Positions 1 through 7,435 are shown, numbered from the stretch's first letter. The stretch is DNA of 9,518 bases from Porphyromonas sp. (GCA_029983495.1 JASBZJ010000071.1:1-9518), one strand, 5' to 3'. Program-made: numbers and translations. The notes: a model not told the origin generated them from the sequence alone.

Positions 1-1807
1 CAGGATCGACATACTCATCGGGATGCTCCTGGCTATAAAGTCGATAAAAGTATTTTACCTGCCCTTTGCCATGATGCGACAGAATCATATTAGTAACCTC
101 GCGTGGCAAACGATACTTTTGTGCCAACATATATCCATCTGTTACATGCTTAATAATTATAGCAGCACTTTCCTTATACGATAAGCTATTATGTGGGTTA
201 CCCGCTTCGCCCTGATTTTCGGTAAAATAGGAAGGATTAAGCATTTTACCAATATCATGATAAAGGGCTCCAGTACGAACAAGTTGAACATCAGCCCCTA
301 TTCGTGCCGCAGCTTCGGAGGCAAGAATACTTACTTGCATAGAATGCTGGAACGTACCTGGAGCGGTTTCGGATAATTGCCGTAATAAAGGGCGGTTTAC
401 ATCGCTTAGCTCAACTAAACTAACATTACTAACATACCCAAAAGCTTTTTCAACAGGGTATATTAGCATGTAACTGAACATAAGGAAAATGAGGTTAAAG
501 GCAAAGTAGAGCATTTTTTGCAGGAACTCGTTATCGATACGCTCGCCCGTATAAACCAACTGATCGAAGGCTTCCTTAAATCCTACAGAACCTGTTTGAG
601 TTAACGACAACAAAAGCGAAACTACAATATACGACAGGAATACTAAAAAAGCGGTGCGAATAAGTTGCCCTCGCGAGTTTAGCGTTTTAAGGCTAAAAAT
701 TGCTACCATACCTGCGGTTAACTGCAAAAAGAAGAACTCGAGTACATCTGGAACAAATATGGAGCTTACAAGAACTGTAATAAGGTGAATAAAGAACGCC
801 AAGCGAGAGTGAAAAAACGGCCTTACCACAATAGGCACTACAGCAAAGGGTATAGCATAAACTGCCCGAGGATATACTTTAACGACGATTTGCGTAATGA
901 GAACAAAGATGAGCATAAAGCTCACTACGAAAAGGGTATTTTTGGTATTATCAAAAAAAGCCGGTCTAAAGTTGTAGCAGAATAACCAAACCCCCATAAA
1001 AAGCATCAGTGAAAGAAAAAAAAGCCCAAGTTTACGCAATACTACCGTACTGCCTAACCCCGTTTGCGACTCGTATATTTTTTTATACGATTCCAATATA
1101 TTGTACGTTTCAGCATCTACTTTATCGCCACGACCAATAATACGCTCCCCCTTATCAACATAGCCCGTATTACGGGGTATTTTTGACAACTCTGTGGCAA
1201 TTACACGTTGCGTAGTTACATTATCGGGCATTACATTGGCTTTAAGCCGCCCAATAGGGAAAATATGCCGAACGACTTCCTTGTTCAATTCATCAGGGGT
1301 TCGGTTAATAAGGTCGCTATATGCATCATTAATACTATAAAGACGAACTACAGGATAAGCCCGACTAACATCGCCATCAATAAGATTTATTTCATCGAAA
1401 GCTTTTTCTACAATCTGATCACGTTCACTATCGTCAACAACACCATTTTCGAAATAAGCTCGACGTAAAAAACTACGTACATGGTTGTAATACCCAATAG
1501 GAATAGAATCGCTAAACTGTGCGTTAAAATCGTCCTCCCAACTTTGCAAAATCGATTGCCCAATCGATCGTTCCATACGGTAATAGGGAAGTACAGATGC
1601 CTTAACCTCATTTTCTTCGTGAACTAGCTGAGTGGTACTTTTTAGCTTAGGAATTACATAGGGAGCTGTTAGAAGATCGTATTGCCAAGGCTTCCCTTCT
1701 TTAAAATCGTATGGAAATTTTTTCTCGCCAGGTGCCAAAGGCAATACTACAAAGGCAGCTAAAACTACAATCAGTAATGCCTGGGTTCTATTTGTTAGTT
1801 GCTTCAT
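1..1807 (-). CDS. pgpH: 7TMR-HD family membrane phosphohydrolase (PgpH-like, probable c-di-AMP phosphodiesterase), C-terminus cut by window edge
   Basis: The frame is open from ATG at 1807 to the window edge, giving 602 complete codons and no stop. Residues about 9-25 form one membrane helix. Next comes a roughly 230-residue extracytoplasmic region (7TMR-HDED type), then a cluster of hydrophobic helices from about 254 to 470. A cytoplasmic HD domain follows, with H488 (in TFQHSMQ), the H517-D518 pair (in ALYHDIGKM), H539, H554 and H578-H579 (in SHHGKG). This order is that of Listeria PgpH, which hydrolyses cyclic-di-AMP to pApA; the substrate here is inferred from the family. The HD spacings of 29 and 37 residues agree with my memory of the Listeria enzyme. 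The last metal-binding Asp probably lies beyond the edge. Family members are usually a little under 700 residues in Bacteroidota, so perhaps 80 residues are missing. The gene has its own promoter-like box 50 nt upstream. Confidence 0.9.
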   Translation of the reverse strand, partial: MKQLTNRTQALLIVVLAAFVVLPLAPGEKKFPYDFKEGKPWQYDLLTAPYVIPKLKSTTQLVHEENEVKASVLPYYRMERSIGQSILQSWEDDFNAQFSDSIPIGYYNHVRSFLRRAYFENGVVDDSERDQIVEKAFDEINLIDGDVSRAYPVVRLYSINDAYSDLINRTPDELNKEVVRHIFPIGRLKANVMPDNVTTQRVIATELSKIPRNTGYVDKGERIIGRGDKVDAETYNILESYKKIYESQTGLGSTVVLRKLGLFFLSLMLFMGVWLFCYNFRPAFFDNTKNTLFVVSFMLIFVLITQIVVKVYPRAVYAIPFAVVPIVVRPFFHSRLAFFIHLITVLVSSIFVPDVLEFFFLQLTAGMVAIFSLKTLNSRGQLIRTAFLVFLSYIVVSLLLSLTQTGSVGFKEAFDQLVYTGERIDNEFLQKMLYFAFNLIFLMFSYMLIYPVEKAFGYVSNVSLVELSDVNRPLLRQLSETAPGTFQHSMQVSILASEAAARIGADVQLVRTGALYHDIGKMLNPSYFTENQGEAGNPHNSLSYKESAAIIIKHVTDGYMLAQKYRLPREVTNMILSHHGKGQVKYFYRLYSQEHPDEYVDP

Positions 1808-1857
1808 ACACTACACTTTTTCGATAGCTATATTGCACAGATTATATACGCACGGAG

Positions 1858-1889
1858 CAAAGTTACAGCTTATCGTAGAAAACATGCAA
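1858..1889 (-). promoter_or_regulatory. Bacteroidota-type promoter of the 7TMR-HD gene
   Basis: Read on the minus strand, a TTG (1887-1889) is followed after 21 nt by TAACTTTG (1858-1865). The second box is an exact match to the Bacteroidota -7 consensus TAnnTTTG, and the spacing fits the known -33 TTTG arrangement. Transcription would start near 1851, leaving a leader of about 45 nt before the ATG at 1807. It lies downstream of the lipoprotein terminator, so the 7TMR-HD gene is probably its own transcription unit. Confidence 0.6.
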
Positions 1890-1939
1890 GGTTTTGCGAA
1901 TAGAACTATAGTAAATCCCTAGGAGTTGCACTACAAAGC

Positions 1940-1973
1940 AAAAAAAGAGAGTAGAGAATTTACTTCTCCACTC
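1940..1973 (-). terminator. Intrinsic terminator of the lipoprotein gene
   Basis: On the minus strand, GAGTGGAGAA (1973-1964) pairs with TTCTCTACTC (1958-1949) around a 5-nt loop. This gives ten pairs including one G-U. TC and then seven T residues (1946-1940) follow directly. It begins 44 nt after the lipoprotein stop codon and ahead of the 7TMR-HD promoter. Confidence 0.85.
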
Positions 1974-2017
1974 CCAACCTATAAAAAGGGCTTTTCCTTA
2001 CAAAAGGAGCAAAATAA

Positions 2018-2629
2018 TTAGTTTAGCGTACCCCTATAATACTGCCACTGAACAGCATTTGGAGAGCAAGGGCTATAGGGGCGATTGGTAGGTTGACCAA
2101 GAACATTAAACTCTATTTTGTAGATAAGAGTCTTCATTTTCCAGTAACCTGCCGACATTACTCCAGCATACCCACGATGCTTCGAGGCTCCCCCCTCGGT
2201 TGGATCAAATCCACACATGGGGGAATCAGCTATTGTATACACCTCTTTCGGTTGGCATTTAACCTTTTTAGTAGCATAGTACACCGTAGCAAAGTAAACA
2301 CCTGAAGGGAGGTCGATATCTCCATTTACAATAACTTTCTGAGGTTTATCCCCCGAAATCTTTATTAGTTCATCGTAACCTTTAACCGTTTCAAGCTTAG
2401 CGTCACGAAGAGAACCTATCGAATAGGGAGCCTCGCCACTAGTGGGGATTTTAAATGGCTTAATAAACTCCGAAAAAGGTATGGCACCATGTTTTAATCC
2501 ATAGTCCATAATTTCCTCGCTTGTCATAGTTGAAAAATCGACAGATTCCTTAACCTGCGTGCAACTCACCAAAAGAAGAACACTACAAAGGAGGAATGAA
2601 AAGGGTACAAATACGCGAAATGTTTTCAT
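2018..2629 (-). CDS. Putative lipoprotein of unknown function
   Basis: I do not recognise a family. The product is 203 residues. Residues 1-23 form a lipoprotein signal peptide: K2 and R5, a hydrophobic core, then lipobox LVSC with C23 as the lipidated cysteine. The mature part is soluble-looking, with no further membrane segment. It has three more cysteines (C125, C139, C188), a Gly/Tyr-rich stretch around 145-165 (HRGYAGVMSAGYW) and a Pro/Ser-rich tail. The frame extends three codons further upstream to TTG codons. I chose ATG at 2629 because it puts the basic residues at the very N-terminus as in a normal signal peptide. The mature domain probably sits in the periplasm or on the outer membrane. 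It has its own terminator and a 619-nt gap to the upstream peptidase gene, so it is likely monocistronic. Being a gene is well supported; function is not. Confidence 0.75.
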   Translation of the reverse strand: MKTFRVFVPFSFLLCSVLLLVSCTQVKESVDFSTMTSEEIMDYGLKHGAIPFSEFIKPFKIPTSGEAPYSIGSLRDAKLETVKGYDELIKISGDKPQKVIVNGDIDLPSGVYFATVYYATKKVKCQPKEVYTIADSPMCGFDPTEGGASKHRGYAGVMSAGYWKMKTLIYKIEFNVLGQPTNRPYSPCSPNAVQWQYYRGTLN

Positions 2630-2810
2630 ACTCAACAATTGATTTTAAAAGTTATACTTCCTCGCAAGCCCAAATACTCATGGCAATCTATGAAAAGTAT
2701 CACTCGAAGCCTACGATTACAGCATCGAGCAAGGAAGAGATCCGTCACAAATATCGTAAAAAAAGCGGATTCTCAATGATAAGGCCATTGTACAATACCC
2801 CTTCGACGCA

Positions 2811-2942
2811 TTAGTTTAGCCATTCGAACTCGGAGGAAGTACAAATGTACCCACCTTTCGCACTTCGAATCAAAGCCTTGCATCTAAAGCATTCTATAAA
2901 ATCATCCTCGTCAATTGGCGAAGAACTCTCTTTTTCAAGGGT
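2811..2942 (-). pseudogene. Possible remnant of a small cysteine-containing protein gene
   Basis: A minus-strand frame of 43 sense codons ends at TAA (2811-2813). It begins just after an in-frame TGA (2943-2945) and has no ATG, GTG or TTG near its start. The composition looks protein-like: an acidic N-terminal part (PIDEDDFIE), then CFRC (C18, C21) and GGYIC (C34) counted from the first sense codon, ending EFEWLN. An ATG TTG lies at 2949-2944 but one base out of frame; removing one base there would give a 45-residue product. The three cysteines suggest a small metal-binding fold, which is speculation. It may be a frameshifted small gene, the tail of a decayed gene, or chance. The MITE-like element begins 30 bp upstream. 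Confidence 0.25.
2842..2874 (-). promoter_or_regulatory. Candidate promoter upstream of the lipoprotein gene
   Basis: On the minus strand, TTTG (2871-2874) is followed after 21 nt by TACATTTG (2842-2849), an exact TAnnTTTG match. The box sits in a short inverted repeat (GTACA, 2 nt, TGTAC at 2839-2850). Transcription would start near 2835 and run about 205 nt to the lipoprotein ATG. Against it, the box overlaps the possible ORF remnant, and a weaker box lies closer to the gene. Confidence 0.35.
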
Positions 2943-2966
2943 TCAACATAGTATGACAACAATCTT

Positions 2967-2971
2967 TTCTT
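2967..2971. repeat. Left 5-bp target-site duplication of the MITE-like element
   Basis: TTCTT abuts the left inverted terminus. The identical TTCTT at 3147-3151 abuts the right terminus. Five bases in a T-rich region can match by chance, but exact abutment on both sides supports insertion. Confidence 0.55.
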
Positions 2972-3146
2972 GAGACTGTTGCATAAAGGCGAATCGCTGT
3001 GTTACTTTCGGAATTCGGCTTCGGTCACATACGGAGGTATGCTCCCTTCAGACCTCACCCTCAGCGCCTTGCGCTTCATCCTTTCTGCAAAGTCAGGACA
3101 ATCTTGCGAGCAAGATTGTGAGACTGTTGACTTTTGCAACAGTCTC
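2972..3146. mobile_element. MITE-like non-autonomous insertion element, 175 bp
   Basis: The left end GAGACTGTTGCA (2972-2983) is perfectly repeated in inverse at the right end, TGCAACAGTCTC (3135-3146). Allowing one inserted T, the match extends four more bases (AAAG). The element is flanked on both sides by TTCTT (2967-2971 and 3147-3151), as expected of a 5-bp target duplication. It contains no transposase. The longest frame across it has 61 codons and resembles no protein I know. The interior carries CATAC/GTATG and other small palindromes. It lies in the gap between the peptidase terminator and the lipoprotein gene, a neutral site. Ends of the GAGACTGTTGCAAAAG kind occur on insertion sequences, so mobilisation in trans by a related IS is a reasonable inference, but the IS family cannot be named from this window. 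Confidence 0.7.
3098..3146. repeat. Two adjacent hairpins at the right end of the MITE-like element
   Basis: The first hairpin pairs ACAATCTTGC (3098-3107) with GCAAGATTGT (3110-3119), a perfect 10-bp stem with two bases between. The second pairs GAGACTGTTG (3120-3129) with CAACAGTCTC (3137-3146), a 10-bp stem around a 7-nt loop. The left arm of the second hairpin is a third, internal copy of the element terminus. Together they could form a strong structure in RNA or single-stranded DNA and act as a transcription block. Confidence 0.7.
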
Positions 3147-3183
3147 TTCTTGTAATAATTTACTTCAAAGAAAAATAATACGC

Positions 3184-3225
3184 AAAAAAAGGGCTAGCAT
3201 TCGAACAAAGCCGAACGATAGCCCT
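3184..3225 (-). terminator. Intrinsic terminator at the end of the serB-to-dcp operon
   Basis: On the minus strand, AGGGCTA (3225-3219) pairs with TAGCCCT (3196-3190). Inside this, TTCG pairs with CGAA, giving about 14 pairs with one mismatch. A run of six T residues (3189-3184) follows the stem directly. The hairpin starts 23 nt after the peptidase stop codon, so it ends the long transcript before the MITE-like element. Confidence 0.9.
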
Positions 3226-3248
3226 GAGAAAATTCTACTCTACTTCAA

Positions 3249-5372
3249 TTATTTCAGCCCACGTGCTTCAAGCAATGGGTTAAGGTCAACTTCCTTATGC
3301 CCTGTATAAACTTCGAATAGTTGCATAAGATCGGCACTATTGCCACGCGAAAGAATCGCATCGCGGAATGCTTGACCATTTTGTGCTGTTAAGCCCCCAC
3401 GGTTAACCATGGTTTGGTAAATATCGTGGCACAAGGCTTCTGTCCAAAGGTAAGCATAGTAGCCAGCAGCGTAACCGTTGCTCCAAATATGACGGAAGTA
3501 TGTACTACCATAACGGGGAGGAATAGCATCATAACATACATCGTACTTTTCGAGCGAAGCCTTTTGAAAATCGGCAACACTAGCAACGGCATTAGCTTCT
3601 TCTACCGAAAGAGTATGCCAAGCAAAATCGAGTAGACTAGCTGCCAAGTTTTCGGCCAGGGGATACGACTGATTAAACTTCTGCGCACGCTTCATTTTAT
3701 CTTGTAAATCCTGAGGCATAAGTTCGCCCGTTTGGTAATGGCGCGCATAATGAGCAAAAACTTCGGGGTCGGTAGCAGCGTGTTCATTGAACTGCGAAGG
3801 CATTTCTACGAAATCGCGAGGTACATTTGTACCCGAAACATAGGGATATTTTTGATTTGCAAAAATACCATGAAGAGCATGCCCAAATTCGTGGAACATA
3901 GTTTCGACGTTGTCCCACGAAATTAAAGCAGGTTTACCTTCAGCAGGTTTGGGGTTATTGCATACATTATATATAACAGGCTTTTGGTTGAGTAGGAAAC
4001 TTTGTTCAACAAAGTTGCTCATCCAAGCACCCCCACTTTTTGATGGACGCGAAAATGGGTCGAAAAAGAACAAAGCAATTTTTTCGCCATTTTTATCCAT
4101 AACATCCCATGCCGTAACATCCTTATTATAAACAGGCACATTGGTATTTGGTGCGAAGGTTAAGCCATACATCTTGTTAGCGGCAAAGAATACACCATTA
4201 ACTAAAACGCTGTCAACTTGGAAGTATTGGCTTAAAGTGGCCTCGTCAACGCCATACTTTTCTTTACGGAGTTGCTCAGCAAAGTAGCTCCAGTCCCAAG
4301 CTTCGAGTTTAAAGTCGGCACCTTCGGTTTTTTTCGCATAATCCTCAATCTCCTTCTGCTCGGCGGCAATTTTATCTTTTGCCATTGTAGCAAGGCGGGT
4401 AAGTAACCCAATAGCATTTTCGGGTTTTTGCGCTAAAGCATCCGAAAGGCTCCATTCTGCAAAATTATTATACCCAAGTAAATTAGCTTTTTCGGCACGC
4501 AAAACTGCGATACGTTTAATAATATCCTGGGTATCGTTAGCTCCGCCCTTATCGCAACGGTGAATACTTGCTTCGAAAATAGCCTTACGGGTATCGCGGT
4601 TTTTAATATAAGCGAGGCAAGGTTGTTGCGTAGTATTTTCGAGCGAAATTTTGTACTGTCCACTTTTCCCATCAGCTTCAGCTCCTTCCGAAGCTTTCTT
4701 TAGGTCAGCATCCGAAAGACCTTCAACCTGTTCCTTCGAGAAGTATAATGGTTCGTTCGAAGCATTATTCAAACGGTTGCCAAAGTCGTTAACAAGCTTA
4801 GCTATTTCTTCATCAATCTTAGCAAGCTTTTCCTTCCCTTCCTTATTCAAAAGAGCACCATTACGAACAAAATCGTCGTAATAGAGTTTGGTTACTCGCT
4901 TTGCTTCGTCGTCTAAGCCTTCCATACCGCTATCATAAACCGTTTTAATGCGCTGGAACAACTTTTCGTTTAAGCTAATGTTACTAAAGTGAGTAGCCAA
5001 CTTTGGAGCAATTTCATCGCCAATTTTAATAAGGTCATCGTTGGTATCGGCACTCGAAAGCGCATAAAACACGTTCGAAACTCGCTTAAGCACTACTCCA
5101 CTTTTTTCGAGGGCTTCGATAGTATTTTCGAAAGTTGCAGGCTCGCTTTGGTTAACGATATTCGCAATTTCTTCATCGTGTTGGCGCATACCTTCCTCAA
5201 AGGCAGGTATGTAATGCTCAATCTTAATGGCATTAAAATCAGGTGTCGAGAAATAAGTCTCGGAGGGATTTACAAAGGGGTTCGAACTTAAGTCGGCATC
5301 CTTTTGTTTTTTGTTACATGATACTAACATAGCAGATAATGCTACTAAGGAGATTAAAATAAGTTTCTTCAT
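3249..5372 (-). CDS. dcp: Exported M3 family peptidyl-dipeptidase (Dcp-like), lipoprotein
   Basis: This 707-residue zinc metallopeptidase of the M3A (thimet/Dcp) family removes C-terminal dipeptides from short peptides. The zinc site is visible as HEFGH (H494, E495 catalytic, H498), with the third ligand E523 in DFVEMPSQ. The 29-residue distance from the first His to this Glu matches E. coli Dcp. A conserved substrate-binding stretch starts at R620 (RYGSTYFRHIW, then GYAAGYYAYLW). The N-terminus is a lipoprotein signal: MKK, hydrophobic core, lipobox LVSC with C19, then a Lys-rich linker. The protein should therefore be membrane-anchored outside the cytoplasm, unlike a cytoplasmic oligopeptidase. 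Length is normal for Dcp plus signal peptide. It follows xseB by 43 nt with no TAnnTTTG box between, and is probably the last gene of the operon. A role in degrading imported peptides is inferred. Confidence 0.93.
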   Translation of the reverse strand: MKKLILISLVALSAMLVSCNKKQKDADLSSNPFVNPSETYFSTPDFNAIKIEHYIPAFEEGMRQHDEEIANIVNQSEPATFENTIEALEKSGVVLKRVSNVFYALSSADTNDDLIKIGDEIAPKLATHFSNISLNEKLFQRIKTVYDSGMEGLDDEAKRVTKLYYDDFVRNGALLNKEGKEKLAKIDEEIAKLVNDFGNRLNNASNEPLYFSKEQVEGLSDADLKKASEGAEADGKSGQYKISLENTTQQPCLAYIKNRDTRKAIFEASIHRCDKGGANDTQDIIKRIAVLRAEKANLLGYNNFAEWSLSDALAQKPENAIGLLTRLATMAKDKIAAEQKEIEDYAKKTEGADFKLEAWDWSYFAEQLRKEKYGVDEATLSQYFQVDSVLVNGVFFAANKMYGLTFAPNTNVPVYNKDVTAWDVMDKNGEKIALFFFDPFSRPSKSGGAWMSNFVEQSFLLNQKPVIYNVCNNPKPAEGKPALISWDNVETMFHEFGHALHGIFANQKYPYVSGTNVPRDFVEMPSQFNEHAATDPEVFAHYARHYQTGELMPQDLQDKMKRAQKFNQSYPLAENLAASLLDFAWHTLSVEEANAVASVADFQKASLEKYDVCYDAIPPRYGSTYFRHIWSNGYAAGYYAYLWTEALCHDIYQTMVNRGGLTAQNGQAFRDAILSRGNSADLMQLFEVYTGHKEVDLNPLLEARGLK

Positions 5373-5415
5373 GAGAGATTATCGATTAACTGGTTGTATT
5401 TGCATTTAGAACAAG

Positions 5416-5634
5416 TTATTCGCTCGGTGTAGTTGCAAGTTTTTCGAGCATTGCTGCAATTTTTTCGTCGGTTGTAGTAAGCTTTTCACGACAAAATGCA
5501 ATTAGCTTAACTGCCTCATCAGCAAGGTTAATAAGCTCATCTACATCGGGGTTATCCTCTTCGATGCAAGTAATTATTTCCTTAAGCCGATTGCTAGCTT
5601 CAGCGTAAGTGTAGTTTGTATGATCGTTATCCAT
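5416..5634 (-). CDS. xseB: Exodeoxyribonuclease VII small subunit
   Basis: The product has 72 residues, the usual size for XseB. It shows the family pattern: Y9 and a YAEASNRLKEI helix, an acidic turn (EEDNPDVDEL), then AVKLIAFCREKL near residues 46-57, followed by a second helix. XseB binds several copies per XseA catalytic subunit to form ExoVII, a cytoplasmic nuclease that degrades single-stranded DNA from both ends in repair. No xseA is present in the window, although the two genes are adjacent in many bacteria. The gene lies 42 nt after the prenyl synthase. An xseB next to a prenyl synthase also occurs in E. coli (xseB-ispA), but there xseB comes first. The ATG at 5634 is the only sensible start. 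Confidence 0.9.
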   Translation of the reverse strand: MDNDHTNYTYAEASNRLKEIITCIEEDNPDVDELINLADEAVKLIAFCREKLTTTDEKIAAMLEKLATTPSE

Positions 5635-5676
5635 ATTATTAGGGGAATAACAAGGTTAAACAATTTAGGGGAAGGG

Positions 5677-6666
5677 CTAAAATTCACGTTCAGCTAAAAA
5701 GTCGCAAAGTAGCAGAAAGGCACTTTTAGCAGAACTGCTAGGGAATATTTGCAAGCTTGTTTTAACGGTTTCAGCTAAGGAACGAACCTTTTGGGCACAA
5801 TCATCAACAAAACCACCGTAATAAGCCTCGTTAATTAGCCTACTACGAGCCTCATTGCTCTTGGGTGCTTCAGCTAAAAGGTTATCCAACTCAAGGCGTT
5901 TATTGCTATCGCTTGCGGCACTAAGCCTAATTATAGGTAACGTTGCTTTTCCTTCCAAAAGATCTAACCCAAAGGGTTTACCCGTTTTAGGGTCGTTTGT
6001 ATAATCAAACAAGTCATCTTTTATCTGAAAAGCCTGCCCAATAGTTCGACCCAACATCCTAAGCGTTTCGAGTTGTAGGGAATTTGCATTGGAAACTACC
6101 CCTCCAAGAAACGCCGAAGTGGCGAACAACGTGGCAGTTTTCTTCTCAATTATTTCCCAATATAACTGCTCGGTCATAATCTTTTTGTTTCGAGCTTGTT
6201 CAATTTGGAGCATTTCGCCAGTAGTAAGGTTTTGCCCTGCTAGAGCAATCTCGATAAGCTCGGCTTCGGTTAAGTTTTCTAACCCAAAGGCAAAACAACG
6301 TGCTAAAATATAATCGCCTGAAAGCACTGCAGTATGGTTACTGTACACGGCATTTAACGTTGGGCTTCCTCGGCGTATACACGAAAGATCCACCACATCA
6401 TCGTGAATAAGCGAAGCGGTGTGTAGCATTTCCACTAAAACGGCAGCATCGATAACCTTGTTCGTTATTGTACCACCCACAAGTTTTGCCGATAAAGCAA
6501 CTAGTAGTGGGCGAATATGTTTTCCCTTACTTTGCTTAACACGTTCCAATACGTCTTCTACAAAGCGATCGTTTGCCGCAAGAGCTTCTTCGAAACGCTC
6601 GGTAAAGCGATAAATAAAATCACCAGTTGCTTCAAATGCTTGCGCCAGCATAATAGCTGCATTCAT
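5677..6666 (-). CDS. ispB: Long-chain all-trans polyprenyl diphosphate synthase
   Basis: This 329-residue trans-prenyltransferase extends an allylic diphosphate with isopentenyl diphosphate. The likely product is the octaprenyl-range side chain of menaquinone. The substrate-binding motifs are GKHIRP (48-53), the first Asp-rich motif DDVVD (89-93) with RRG (98-100), GEMLQ (150-154) and the second Asp-rich motif DDLFD (217-221) preceded by GQAFQIK. The residues four and five positions before the first motif are Ser85 and Ala84, small rather than aromatic. In this family that leaves the elongation pocket open and favours long chains over farnesyl or geranylgeranyl products. Exact chain length cannot be read. 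The start ATG at 6666 lies 2 nt after the lptB stop, which suggests translational coupling. The symbol ispB is by homology to the E. coli octaprenyl synthase. Confidence 0.9.
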   Translation of the reverse strand: MNAAIMLAQAFEATGDFIYRFTERFEEALAANDRFVEDVLERVKQSKGKHIRPLLVALSAKLVGGTITNKVIDAAVLVEMLHTASLIHDDVVDLSCIRRGSPTLNAVYSNHTAVLSGDYILARCFAFGLENLTEAELIEIALAGQNLTTGEMLQIEQARNKKIMTEQLYWEIIEKKTATLFATSAFLGGVVSNANSLQLETLRMLGRTIGQAFQIKDDLFDYTNDPKTGKPFGLDLLEGKATLPIIRLSAASDSNKRLELDNLLAEAPKSNEARSRLINEAYYGGFVDDCAQKVRSLAETVKTSLQIFPSSSAKSAFLLLCDFLAEREF

Positions 6667-6668
6667 TA

Positions 6669-7415
6669 CTATTCTAAAAAAGCTTTTCTGCGGAAAAGGA
6701 AGTCCTTCCCCAAGTATTTTTCGCGAACTACATCGTTTTCTGCAAGTTCTTCGGCAGTTCCTTTAAACAGAACTTTACCTTCGAATAGCAAATAAGCTCT
6801 ATCGGTTATGGATAGGGTTTCGTTAACGTTGTGGTCGGTAATAAGTATTCCAATATTCTGTTTTTTTAATTTGGCAATAATATGCTGAATATCCTGAACA
6901 GCAATAGGATCCACACCTGCAAAAGGTTCGTCGAGCATAATAAACTTAGGGTCGATGGCTAAACAACGAGCAATTGCAACACGTCGTTTTTCGCCACCAC
7001 TTAAGCGATTCCCCATATTTTTTCGCACTTTTTGCAGGCTAAAATCGCTAATAAGCTCTTCTAGTCGTTGAATTCGTTGCTCAGGGGTAAGGTCTTTCTT
7101 CATTTCCAAAACGGTAAGGATATTATCTTCAACACTCATTTTTCGGAAAACGCTATCCTCTTGTGGTAAGTATCCGATGCCCATTCGTGCTCGTTTATAC
7201 ACAGGCTCGTTTGTAATTTCGGTATCATCAAAAAAAACTCTGCCTTCGTTAGGAACTACAAGCCCTACCGTCATATAAAAAGTAGTGGTTTTACCAGCAC
7301 CATTAGGGCCAAGTAACCCTACAATTTCTCCTTGTTCAAGTTCAATCGACACATGATCCACCACGGTTCGGTTCCTATACCGCTTTACTAAATTATCGGT
7401 ATGTAAACGATTCAT
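6669..7415 (-). CDS. lptB: LPS export ABC transporter ATP-binding protein LptB
   Basis: This 248-residue cytoplasmic ATPase powers lipopolysaccharide extraction from the inner membrane by the LptB2FG complex and its transfer along the Lpt bridge to the surface. All nucleotide-site motifs are intact: Walker A GPNGAGKT (36-43, K42), Q-loop Q85 in YLPQE, signature LSGGE (138-142), Walker B MLDEP (D162, catalytic E163) and switch H195 in TDHNV. K42, E163 and H195 carry the same numbers as in E. coli LptB. The early motif TFYM and the ending with GTAEEL and VREKYLG are typical of LptB and separate it from amino-acid ABC ATPases. The lptF, lptG, lptC and lptA partners are not in the window. It follows the Dabb gene by 20 nt and precedes the prenyl synthase by 2 nt. 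Confidence 0.96.
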   Translation of the reverse strand: MNRLHTDNLVKRYRNRTVVDHVSIELEQGEIVGLLGPNGAGKTTTFYMTVGLVVPNEGRVFFDDTEITNEPVYKRARMGIGYLPQEDSVFRKMSVEDNILTVLEMKKDLTPEQRIQRLEELISDFSLQKVRKNMGNRLSGGEKRRVAIARCLAIDPKFIMLDEPFAGVDPIAVQDIQHIIAKLKKQNIGILITDHNVNETLSITDRAYLLFEGKVLFKGTAEELAENDVVREKYLGKDFLFRRKAFLE

Positions 7416-7435
7416 TTCACCTTACTATAGTGGGG

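Larger units (their letters stand above)
2630..2971. other. Gene-poor stretch upstream of the lipoprotein gene
   Basis: Together with the MITE-like element this forms a gap of about 620 nt with no intact gene. It holds a possible cysteine-containing ORF remnant (2811-2942), an exact TAnnTTTG box (2842-2849) and a 7-bp inverted repeat (ATTCGAA at 2822-2828, TTCGAAT at 2864-2870) bracketing that box. A weaker promoter candidate lies close to the lipoprotein: TAACTTTT ending about 17 nt before the ATG at 2629, with TTTG 16 nt upstream of it. If the upstream box is used, the lipoprotein mRNA would have a leader of about 200 nt. Confidence 0.4.

Noticed and set aside
785..985. Plus-strand frame of 66 codons inside the 7TMR-HD gene
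   Set aside because: The minus strand here encodes continuous membrane helices of the 7TMR-HD protein in a frame open from 1807 to the window edge; the plus frame is its shadow.
2620..2814. Plus-strand frame of 64 codons (ATG at 2620) with charged, fairly protein-like composition
   Set aside because: It would overlap the start of the lipoprotein gene on the opposite strand, has no promoter box that I can see, and matches no family I know. The opposite strand holds a competing frame over its 3' end only, so a real small gene is not excluded, but support is too weak.
2773..2823. Minus-strand 16-codon frame rich in Arg downstream of the candidate promoter at 2842
   Set aside because: Too short, with no ribosome site and no sign of a regulatory peptide; chance is the simpler explanation.
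2970..3155. Plus-strand 61-codon frame across the MITE-like element
   Set aside because: Its limits coincide almost exactly with the inverted termini, so it is a by-product of the element's sequence rather than a gene.
4989..5291. Plus-strand 100-codon frame opposite the peptidase gene
   Set aside because: It lies fully within the N-terminal third of a well-supported M3 peptidase and has no recognisable domain.
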